A program made the position numbers and the translations under genes. A stretch of 64,000 bases of DNA from Acanthosoma haemorrhoidale (Eukaryota; Arthropoda; Insecta; Hemiptera; Acanthosomatidae): positions 118,185,454 to 118,249,453 of the forward strand of contig OV884009.1 in NCBI GenBank assembly GCA_930367205.1, in the 5' to 3' direction. A model generated the notes under the pieces. The model made no database searches. It saw nothing but the letters and a program-made list of their open reading frames with translations, and had not been told where the DNA came from. Below, in pieces: positions 1-8,566 of the stretch; the stretch's first letter is position 1, and every line of letters begins with the position of its first letter.

Positions 1-62
1 TTAGTTAATATATGGCCCAAATGAGCGTTTTCCTGACGTACTAAGCTTCTTAGTTGTTAGTT
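1..62 (+). repeat. Representative satellite monomer (62 bp)
   Basis: This is the first complete monomer and defines the register used here: AT-rich head (1-14), variable GC-rich middle (15-39), dyad/HindIII core (40-54) and TTAG-rich tail (55-62). Its middle carries GGCCCAAATGAGCG and TTTTCCTGACG, which is one recurrent subtype. Other common subtypes, named by their middle, are GGCCCGAATGAGTG/TTTCCCCG, GCCCCGAATGGGTG/TTGTCCCG, GGCGCGAATGAGTT, GGCGCGAATAAGTT, GGCACGAATGAGTG with GACTGCC, GGCCCGAATGAGGTT, GGCCCGAACGAG with CCCCCACGG, GCCCCGAATAGGTG, GCCCCAAATGGGTG, and GCCCCGAATGGGTG with CCCCGAAAG. Subtypes recur in fixed order and are what defines the higher-order repeats. Confidence 0.95.
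40..54. other. Conserved 15-bp dyad with HindIII site in the monomer
   Basis: ACTAAG-CTT-CTTAGT is a perfect 6-bp inverted repeat around a 3-nt centre and contains AAGCTT. It recurs in almost every monomer and is the least variable part of the unit, whereas the middle 25 bp changes freely. Exceptions seen are AAGATTCTT near 4242 and 8122, AAGCTATTTAG in some right-hand units, AAGTTTCTT near 55086, GCCTAAGCTT in the GGCACG subtype, and AATAAGCTT in a few copies. A short dyad conserved against a variable background could be a protein-binding site or simply reflect homogenisation. Its function is not shown by the sequence. Confidence 0.8.
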
Positions 63-496
63 TTAGTTAATATATGCCCCGAATAGGTGTTTCCCCGACG
101 GACTAAGCTTCTTAGTTGTTAGTGTTAGTTAATATATGCCCCGAATGGGTGTTGTCCCGACGGACTAAGCTTCTTAGTTGTTATTGCTAGTTAATATATG
201 GCGCGAATGAGTTTTTCCCCGACGGACTAAGCTTCTTAGTTGTTAGTTTTAGTTAATATATGCCCCGAATGGGTGTTTCCCTGAAAGACTAAGCTTCTTA
301 GTTGTTATTGCTAGTTAATATATGCCCCGAATGGGTGTTGTCCCGACGGACTAAGCTTCTTAGTTGTTAGTGTTAGTTAATATATGCCCCGAATGGGTGT
401 TGTCCCGACGGACTAAGCTTCTTAGTTGTTAGTGTTAGTTAATATATGCCCCAAATGGGTGTTGTCCCGACAGACTAAGCTTCTTAGTTGTTATTG

Positions 497-551
497 TTAG
501 TTAATATATGGCCCAAATGAGCGTTTTCCTGACGGACTAAGCTTCTTATCG
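497..551 (+). repeat. 55-bp short monomer variant (first of about 64)
   Basis: This monomer is 55 bp because the tail reads CTTCTTATCG instead of CTTCTTAGTTGTTATTG. Removing one GTTGTTA heptamer, flanked by TTA on both sides, plus one T-to-C change explains it, so slippage over the TTAG-type sub-repeat is a likely origin. The variant is almost always on the GGCCCAAATGAGCG/TTTTCCTGACGG subtype. It is followed by a monomer with a type-2 left half and type-1 right half (GGCCCGAATGAGTGTTGTCCCG). Other copies have TTATCG near 2835, 4070, 4310, 5234, 6715, 7950, 8190, 9114, 10347, 11581, 11822, 12930, 14288, 14904, 16138, 17680, 19595, 20330, 20696, 22361, 23905, 25820, 26556, 26920, 28772, 29511, 30183, 30735, 30852, 32086, 33690, 34861, 36838, 37698, 38436, 38866, 40157, 40584, 41320, 41870, 43166, 44337, 45009, 46060, 46980, 47530, 48080, 49377, 50548, 51232, 52270, 53194, 54053, 54731, 55777, 57070, 58064, 58916, 59650, 60202, 61498, 62668 and 63342. 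Positions are approximate. Confidence 0.9.
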
Positions 552-675
552 TTAGTTAATATATGGCCCGAATGAGTGTTGTCCCGACGGACTAAGCTTC
601 TTAGTTGTTAGTGTTAGTTAATATATGCCCCGAATGGGTGTTGTCCCGACGGACTAAGCTTCTTAGTTGTTATTA

Positions 676-2287
676 TTAGTTAATATATGGCGCGAATAAG
701 TTTTTCCCCGACGGACTAAGCTTCTTAGTTGTTATTGTTAGTTAATATATGGCCCAAATGAGCATTTTCCTGACGTACTAAGCTTCTTAGTTGTTATTGT
801 TAGTTAATATATGGCCCGAATGAGTGTTTCCCCGACAGACTAAGCTTCTTAGTTGTTATTGTTAGTTAATATATGGCCCGAATGAGGTTTTCCCCGACGG
901 ACTAAGCTTCTTAGTTGTTATTGTTAGTTAATATATGGCACGAATGAGTGTTTCCCCGACTGCCTAAGCTTCTTAGTTGTTATTGTTAGTTAATATATGG
1001 CCCGAACGAGTGTTTCCCCCACGGACTAAGCTTCTTAGTTGTTATTGTTAGTTAATATATGGCCCGAATGAGTGTTTCCCCGACGGACTAAGCTTCTTAG
1101 TTGTTAGTGTTAGTTTATATATGCCCCGAATGGGTGTTGTCCCGACGGACTAAGCTTCTTAGTTGTTATTATTAGTTAATATATGGCGCGAATAAGTTTT
1201 TCCCCGACGGACTAAGCTTCTTAGTTGTTATTGTTAGTTAATATATGGCCCAAATGAGCGTTTTCCAGACGTACTAAGCTTCTTAGTTGTTAGTTTTAGT
1301 TAATATATGCCCCGAATGGGTGTTTCCCCGAAAGACTAAGCTTCTTAGTTGTTATTGCTAGTTAATATATGCCCCGAATGGGTGTTGTCCCGACGGACTA
1401 AGCTTCTTAGTTGTTAGTGTTAGTTAATATATGCCCCGAATGGGTGTTGTCCCGACGGACTAAGCTTCTTAGTTGTTATTATTAGTTAATATATGGCGCG
1501 AATAAGTTTTTCCCCGACGGACTAAGCTTCTTAGTTGTTATTGTTAGTTAATATATGGCCCAAATGAGCATTTTCCTGACGTACTAAGCTTCTTAGTTGT
1601 TATTGTTAGTTAATATATGGCCCGAATGAGTGTTTCCCCGACAGACTAAGCTTCTTAGTTGTTATTGTTAGTTAATATATGGCCCGAATGAGGTTTTCCC
1701 CGACGGACTAAGCTTCTTAGTTGTTATTGTTAGTTAATATATGGCACGAATGAGTGTTTCCCCGACTGCCTAAGCTTCTTAGTTGTTATTGTTAGTTAAT
1801 ATATGGCCCGAACGAGTGTTTCCCCCACGGACTAAGCTTCTTAGTTGTTATTGTTAGTTAATATATGGCCCGAATGAGTGTTTCCCCGACGGACTAAGCT
1901 TCTTAGTTGTTAGTGTTAGTTTATATATGCCCCGAATGGGTGTTGTCCCGACGGACTAAGCTTCTTAGTTGTTATTATTAGTTAATAAATGGCGCGAATT
2001 AGTTTTTCCCCGACGGACTAAGCTTCTTAGTTGTTAGTTTTAGTTAATATATGCCCCGAATGGGTGTTGTCCCGACGTACTAAGCTTCTTAGTTGTTATT
2101 GTTAGTTAATATATGCCCCGAATGGGTGTTGTCCCGACGGACTAAGCTTCTTAGTTGTTATTATTAGTTAATATATGGCGCGAATAAGTTTTTCCCCGAC
2201 GGACTAAGCTTCTTAGTTGTTATTGTTAGTTAATATATGGCCCAAATGAGCGTTTTCCAGACGTACTAAGCTTCTTAGTTGTTAGTT
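676..2287 (+). repeat. Tandem duplication of a 13-monomer (806 bp) block in unit 1
   Basis: The ordered run of monomers starting at 676 (GGCGCGAATAAG, GAGCATTTTCC, ...CGACAG, GAGGTTTT, GGCACG..CTGCC, GAACGAG..CCCAC, and so on) starts again at 1482, an offset of 806 = 13x62. The second copy has one monomer run inserted relative to the first (a GTTAATAAATGGCGCG monomer near 1983 and the following pair). This duplication alone accounts for the length excess of unit 1 over unit 2 (4686 - 3880 = 806). Confidence 0.85.
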
Positions 2288-3054
2288 TTAGTTAATATAT
2301 GCCCCAAATGGGTGTTTCCCCGAAAGACTAAGCTTCTTAGTTGTTATTGCTAGTTAATATATGCCCCGAATGGGTGTTGTCCCGACGGACTAAGCTTCTT
2401 AGTTGTTAGTGTTAGTTAATATATGCCCCGAATGGGTGTTGTCCCGACGGACTAAGCTTGTTAGTTGTTATTGCTAGTTAATATATGGCGCGAATGAGTT
2501 TTTCCCCGACGGACTAAGCTTCTTAGTTGTTAGTTTTAGTTAATATATGCCCCGAATGGGTGTTTCCCCGAAAGACTAAGCTTCTTAGTTGTTATTGCTA
2601 GTTAATATATGCCCCGAATGGGTGTTGTCCCGACGGACTAAGCTTCTTAGTTGTTCGTGTTAGTTAATATATGCCCCGAATGGGTGTTGTCCCGACGGAC
2701 TAAGCTTCTTAGTTGTTAGTGTTAGTTAATATATGCCCCAAATGGGTGTTGTCCCGACAGACTAAGCTTCTTAGTTGTTATTGTTAGTTAATATATGGGC
2801 CAAATGAGCGTTTTCCTGACGGACTAAGCTTCTTATCGTTAGTTAATATATGGCCCGAATGAGTGTTGTCCCGACCGACTAAGCTTCTTAGTTGTTAGTG
2901 TTAGTTAATATATGCCCCGAATGGGTGTTGTCCCGACGGACTAAGCTTCTTAGTTGTTAGTGTTAGTTAATATATGCCCCGAATGGGTGTTGTCCCGACA
3001 GACTAAGCTTCTTAGTTGTTATTGTTAGTTAATATATGGCCCGAATGAGTTTTT

Positions 3055-3207
3055 TAATGCTTAGTATCTAGAGGGCGTCTTGGGAGTTAGTAAAAATGAG
3101 AAAGGAGAGGTGATGTTAGTTAAGGGGATAAACAAGAGGTGCGCTAGGTCACCAGAGCGGGAGCCAGATATATCCCCTTGCCATACTCTGGCACACTATC
3201 GCTCTTT
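3055..3207 (+). repeat. 153-bp non-satellite segment, copy 1
   Basis: The monomer starting at 3025 breaks off after GAATGAGTTTTT. About 153 bp of unrelated, more GC-balanced sequence follows, and the satellite resumes in the tail of a monomer just before the start at 3213. From monomer start to monomer start this interval is 188 bp, close to three monomers (186). Features seen: an XbaI site (TCTAGA, 3067-3072), a purine-rich stretch (GAAAGGAGAGG), and a 9-bp inverted repeat (3122-3130 with 3171-3179) enclosing smaller dyads. The longest ATG reading frame is a few codons (ATGAGAAAGGAGAGGTGA), so it is not coding. I find no terminal inverted repeats, target-site duplication, poly-A tail or Pol III boxes, so it is not a recognisable transposon. 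It could be a captured unique sequence amplified with the HOR. Function unknown. Confidence 0.9.
3122..3179. other. Nested inverted repeats in the 153-bp segment
   Basis: AAGGGGATA (3122-3130) is the perfect reverse complement of TATCCCCTT (3171-3179), giving a 9-bp stem with a 40-nt loop. Inside the loop GGTG (3138-3141) pairs with CACC (3150-3153) across 8 nt. Alternative stems are CCAGAG (3152-3157) or GCCAGA (3163-3168) with the CTCTGG/TCTGGC run at about 3186-3192. The same arrangement occurs at 7002-7059, 10634-10691 and 14576-14633. It could form a hairpin or cruciform or be a dyad binding site, or it could be incidental. The sequence gives no promoter or terminator that would mark it as an RNA gene. 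Confidence 0.7.
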
Positions 3208-3212
3208 TAGTT

Positions 3213-3274
3213 TTAGTTAGCATATGCCCCGAATGGGTGTTTCCCCGACAGACTAAGCTTCTTAGTTGTTATTG
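3213..3274 (+). repeat. Distinct monomer flanking the 153-bp segment (NdeI variant)
   Basis: The first monomer after each 153 bp segment begins TTAGTTAGCATATGCCCC, where others have TTAGTTAATATATG. The change makes a CATATG (NdeI) site. It occurs directly downstream of all four segments (about 3213, 7093, 10725, 14667), so segment and variant monomer travel as one unit. Two monomers further on is the GTGTTGTGTCGACGG variant with a SalI site (3368, 7248, 10880, 14822), also once per HOR unit. Confidence 0.85.
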
Positions 3275-4686
3275 CTAGTTAATATATGCCCCGAATGAGT
3301 GTTGTCCCGACGTACTAAGCTTCTTAGTTGTTAGTGTTAGTTAATATATGCCCCGAATGGGTGTTGTGTCGACGGACTAAGCTTGTTAGTTGTTATTGCT
3401 AGTTAATATATGGCGCGAATGAGTTTTTCCCCGACGGACTAAGCTTCTTAGTTGTTAGTTTTAGTTAATATATGCCCCGAATAGGTGTTTCCCCGACGTA
3501 CTAAGCTTCTTAGTTGTTATTGCTAGTTAATATATGCCCCGAATGAGTGTTTCCCCGACAGACCAAGCTTCTTAGTTGTTATTGTTAGTTAATATATGGC
3601 ACGAATGGGTGTTGTCCTGACGGACTAAGCTTCTTAGTTGATATTATTAGTTAATATATGGCGCGAATAAGTTTTTCCCTGACGGACTAAGCTTCTTAGT
3701 TGTTATTGTTAGTTAATATATGGCCCAAATGAGCGTTTTCCTGACGTACTTAGCTTCTTAGTTGTTAGTTTTAGTTAATATATGCCCCGAATGGGTGTTT
3801 CCCCGAAAGACTAAGCTTCTTAGTTGTTATTGCTAGTTAATATATGCCTCGAATGGGTGTTGTCCCGACGGACTAAGCTTCTTAGTTGTTAGTGTTAGTT
3901 AATAAATTCCCCGAATGGGTGTTGTCCCGACGGACTAAGCTTCTTAGTTGTTAGTGTTAGTTAATATAAGCCCCAAATGGGTGTTGTCCCGACAGAATAA
4001 GCTTCTTAGTTGTTATTGTTAGTTAATATATGGCCCAAATGAGCGTTTTCCTGACGGACTAAGCTTCTTATCGTTAGTTAATATATGGCCCGAATGAGTG
4101 TTGTCCCGACGGACTAAGCTTCTTAGTTGTTAGTGTTAGTTAATATATGCCCCGAATGGGTGTTGTCCCGACGGACTAAGCTTCTTAGTTGTTATTATTA
4201 GTTAATATATGGCGCGAATAAGTTTTTCTTCGACGGACTAAGATTCTTAGTTGTTATTGCTAGTTAATATATGGCCCAAATGAGCGTTTTCCTGACGGAC
4301 TAAGCTTCTTATCGTTATTTAATATATGGCCCGAATGAGTGTTGTCCCGACGGACTAAGCTTTTTAGTTGTTAGTGTTAGTTAATATATGCCCCGAATGG
4401 GTGTTGTCCCGACGGACTAAGCTTCTTAGTTGTTATTATTAGTTAATATATGGCGCGAATAAGTTTTTCCCTGACGGACTTAGCTTCTTAGTTGTTATTG
4501 TTAGTTAATATATGGCCCAAATGAGCGTTTTCCTGACGTACTAAGCTTCTTAGTTGTTATTGTTAGTTAATATATGGCCCGAATGAGTGTTTCCCTTACG
4601 GACTAAGCTTCTTAGTTGTTATTGTTAGTTAATATATGGCACGAATGGGTGTTTCCCCGACAGACTAAGCTTCTTTGTTGTTATTG

Positions 4687-7600
4687 TTAGTTAATATATG
4701 GCCCAAATGAGCGTTTTCCTGACGTACTAAGCTTCTTAGTTGTTAGTTTTAGTTAATATATGCCCCGAATGGGTGTTTCCCCGACGGACTAAGCTTCTTA
4801 GTTGTTAGTGTTAGTTAATATATGCCCCGAATGGGTGTTGTCCCGACGGACTAAGCTTGTTAGTTGTTATTGCTAGTTAATATATGGCGCGAATGAGTTT
4901 TTCCCCGACGGACTAAGCTTCTTAGTTGTTAGTTTTAGTTAATATATGCCCCGAATGGGTGTTTCCCTGAAAGACTAAGCTTCTTAGTTGTTATTGCTAG
5001 TTAATATATGCCCCGAATGGGTGTTGTCCCGACGGACTAAGCTTCTTAGTTGTTAGTGTTAGTTAATATATGCCCCGAATGGGTGTTGTCCCGACGGACT
5101 AAGCTTCTTAGTTGTTAGTGTTAGTTAATATATGCCCCAAATGGGTGTTGTCCCGACAGACTAAGCTTCTTAGTTGTTATTGTTAGTTAATATATGGCCC
5201 AAATGAGCGTTTTCCTGACGGACTAAGCTTCTTATCGTTAGTTAATATATGGCCCGAATGAGTGTTGTCCCGACGGACTAAGCTTCTTAGTTGTTAGTGT
5301 TAGTTAATATATGCCCCGAATGGGTGTTGTCCCGACGGACTAAGCTTCTTAGTTGTTATTATTAGTTAATATATGGCGCGAATGAGTTTTTCCCCGACGG
5401 ACTAAGCTTCTTAGTTGTTATTGTTAGTTAATATATGGCCCAAATGAGCATTTTCCTGACGTACTAAGCTTCTTAGTTGTTATTGTTAGTTAATATATGG
5501 CCCGAATGAGTGTTTCCCCGACCGACTAAGCTTCTTAGTTGTTATTGTTAGTTAATATATGGCCCGAATGAGGTTTTCCCCGACGGACTAAGCTTCTTAG
5601 TTGTTATTGTTAGTTAATATATGGCACGAATGAGTGTTTCCCCGACTGCCTAAGCTTCTTAGTTGTTATTGTTAGTTAATATATGGCCCGAACGAGTGTT
5701 TCCCCCACGGACTAAGCTTCTTAGTTGTTATTGTTAGTTAATATATGGCCCGAATGAGTGTTTCCCCGACGGACTAAGCTTCTTAGTTGTTAGTGTTAGT
5801 TTATATATGCCCCGAATGGGTGTTGTCCCGACGGACTAAGCTTCTTAGTTGTTATTATTAGTTAATAAATGGCGCGAATTAGTTTTTCCCCGACGGACTA
5901 AGCTTCTTAGTTGTTAGTTTTAGTTAATATATGCCCCGAATGGGTGTTGTCCCGACGTACTAAGCTTCTTAGTTGTTATTGTTAGTTAATATATGCCCCG
6001 AATGGGTGTTGTCCCGACGGACTAAGCTTCTTAGTTGTTATTATTAGTTAATATATGGCGCGAATAAGTTTTTCCCCGACGGACTAAGCTTCTTAGTTGT
6101 TATTGTTAGTTAATATATGGCCCAAATGAGCGTTTTCCTGACGTACTAAGCTTCTTAGTTGTTAGTTTTAGTTAATATATGCCCCGAATGGGTGTTTCCC
6201 CGAAAGACTAAGCTTCTTAGTTGTTATTGCTAGTTAATATATGCCCCGAATGGGTGTTGTCCCGACGGACTAAGCTTCTTAGTTGTTAGTGTTAGTTAAT
6301 ATATGCCCCGAATGGGTGTTGTCCCGACGGACTAAGCTTGTTAGTTGTTATTGCTAGTTAATATATGGCGCGAATGAGTTTTTCCCCGACGGACTAAGCT
6401 TCTTAGTTGTTAGTTTTAGTTAATATATGCCCCGAATGGGTGTTTCCCCGAAAGACTAAGCTTCTTAGTTGTTATTGCTAGTTAATATATGCCCCGAATG
6501 GGTGTTGTCCCGACGGACTAAGCTTCTTAGTTGTTCGTGTTAGTTAATATATGCCCCGAATGGGTGTTGTCCCGACGGACTAAGCTTCTTAGTTGTTAGT
6601 GTTAGTTAATATATGCCCCAAATGGGTGTTGTCCCGACAGACTAAGCTTCTTAGTTGTTATTGTTAGTTAATATATGGGCCAAATGAGCGTTTTCCTGAC
6701 GGACTAAGCTTCTTATCGTTAGTTAATATATGGCCCGAATGAGTGTTGTCCCGACGGACTAAGCTTCTTAGTTGTTAGTGTTAGTTAATATATGCCCCGA
6801 ATGGGTGTTGTCCCGACGGACTAAGCTTCTTAGTTGTTAGTGTTAGTTAATATATGCCCCGAATGGGTGTTGTCCCGACAGACTAAGCTTCTTAGTTGTT
6901 ATTGTTAGTTAATATATGGCCCGAATGAGTTTTTTAATGCTTAGTATCTAGAGGGCGTCTTGGGAGTTAGTAAAAATGAGAAAGGAGAGGTGATGTTAGT
7001 TAAGGGGATAAACAAGAGGTGCGCTAGGTCACCAGAGCGGGAGCCAGATATATCCCCTTGCCATACTCTGGCACACTATCGCTCTTTTAGTTTTAGTTAG
7101 CATATGCCCCGAATGGGTGTTTCCCCGACAGACTAAGCTTCTTAGTTGTTATTGCTAGTTAATATATGCCCCGAATGAGTGTTGTCCCGACGTACTAAGC
7201 TTCTTAGTTGTTAGTGTTAGTTAATATATGCCCCGAATGGGTGTTGTGTCGACGGACTAAGCTTGTTAGTTGTTATTGCTAGTTAATATATGGCGCGAAT
7301 GAGTTTTTCCCCGACGGACTAAGCTTCTTAGTTGTTAGTTTTAGTTAATATATGCCCCGAATAGGTGTTTCCCCGACGTACTAAGCTTCTTAGTTGTTAT
7401 TGCTAGTTAATATATGCCCCGAATGAGTGTTTCCCCGACAGACCAAGCTTCTTAGTTGTTATTGTTAGTTAATATATGGCACGAATGGGTGTTGTCCTGA
7501 CGGACTAAGCTTCTTAGTTGATATTATTAGTTAATATATGGCGCGAATAAGTTTTTCCCTGACGGACTAAGCTTCTTAGTTGTTATTGTTAGTTAATATA

Positions 7601-8566
7601 TGGCCCAAATGAGCGTTTTCCTGACGTACTTAGCTTCTTAGTTGTTAGTTTTAGTTAATATATGCCCCGAATGGGTGTTTCCCCGAAAGACTAAGCTTCT
7701 TAGTTGTTATTGCTAGTTAATATATGCCTCGAATGGGTGTTGTCCCGACGGACTAAGCTTCTTAGTTGTTAGTGTTAGTTAATAAATTCCCCGAATGGGT
7801 GTTGTCCCGACGGACTAAGCTTCTTAGTTGTTAGTGTTAGTTAATATAAGCCCCAAATGGGTGTTGTCCCGACAGAATAAGCTTCTTAGTTGTTATTGTT
7901 AGTTAATATATGGCCCAAATGAGCGTTTTCCTGACGGACTAAGCTTCTTATCGTTAGTTAATATATGGCCCGAATGAGTGTTGTCCCGACGGACTAAGCT
8001 TCTTAGTTGTTAGTGTTAGTTAATATATGCCCCGAATGGGTGTTGTCCCGACGGACTAAGCTTCTTAGTTGTTATTATTAGTTAATATATGGCGCGAATA
8101 AGTTTTTCTTCGACGGACTAAGATTCTTAGTTGTTATTGCTAGTTAATATATGGCCCAAATGAGCGTTTTCCTGACGGACTAAGCTTCTTATCGTTATTT
8201 AATATATGGCCCGAATGAGTGTTGTCCCGACGGAATAAGCTTTTTAGTTGTTAGTGTTAGTTAATATATGCCCCGAATGGGTGTTGTCCCGACGGACTAA
8301 GCTTCTTAGTTGTTATTATTAGTTAATATATGGCGCGAATAAGTTTTTCCCTGACGGACTTAGCTTCTTAGTTGTTATTGTTAGTTAATATATGGCCCAA
8401 ATGAGCGTTTTCCTGACGTACTAAGCTTCTTAGTTGTTATTGTTAGTTAATATATGGCCCGAATGAGTGTTTCCCTTACGGACTAAGCTTCTTAGTTGTT
8501 ATTGTTAGTTAATATATGGCACGAATGGGTGTTTCCCCGACAGACTAAGCTTCTTTGTTGTTATTG
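4687..8566 (+). repeat. HOR family A, unit 2 (3880 bp)
   Basis: This is a complete unit. The segment-to-segment distance from copy 1 to copy 2 is also 3880 bp. The length is explained exactly by 60 monomer intervals, four of them 55 bp long, plus the 188 bp segment interval (60x62 - 4x7 + 188). It shares private changes with unit 1 (AAGATTCTT at about 4242 and 8122) that unit 3 lacks. A private change is AATAAGC near 8234, where unit 1 has ACTAAGC. Confidence 0.9.
6935..7087 (+). repeat. 153-bp non-satellite segment, copy 2
   Basis: This copy is identical by eye to the copy at 3055-3207, at an offset of exactly 3880 bp. It has the same broken monomer on the left (start 6905) and the same CATATG monomer on the right (start 7093). 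The nested inverted repeat is at 7002-7059. Confidence 0.92.

Larger units (their letters stand above)
1..4686 (+). repeat. HOR family A, unit 1 (long form, 4686 bp)
   Basis: The sequence starting at 1 (GGCCCAAATGAGCG monomer, then a GAATAGG monomer, then GCCCCGAATGGG monomers) reappears at 4687, 8567 and 12385. Unit 1 is exactly 806 bp (13 monomers) longer than the 3880 bp unit 2, because of an internal duplication at 676-2287. It contains one 153 bp non-satellite segment (3055-3207) and one SalI-bearing monomer (GTCGAC at 3368). Its true left edge is not defined, because the window starts here. Confidence 0.85.

Noticed and set aside
51..70. Telomeric repeat
   Set aside because: TTAG motifs recur but are embedded in a 62 bp unit, with no run of TTAGG, TTAGGG or TTTAGGG.
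3096..3113. Small ORF (ATGAGAAAGGAGAGGTGA) with a Shine-Dalgarno-like GGAGAGG
   Set aside because: It is five codons long. The purine run is inside the ORF and followed by no open frame, and the context is eukaryotic satellite.
3055..3207. SINE or tRNA-derived element, MITE or LTR fragment
   Set aside because: I found no A box or B box match, no terminal inverted repeats, no target-site duplication, no poly-A tail and no TG...CA ends. The internal inverted repeats are not at the termini.
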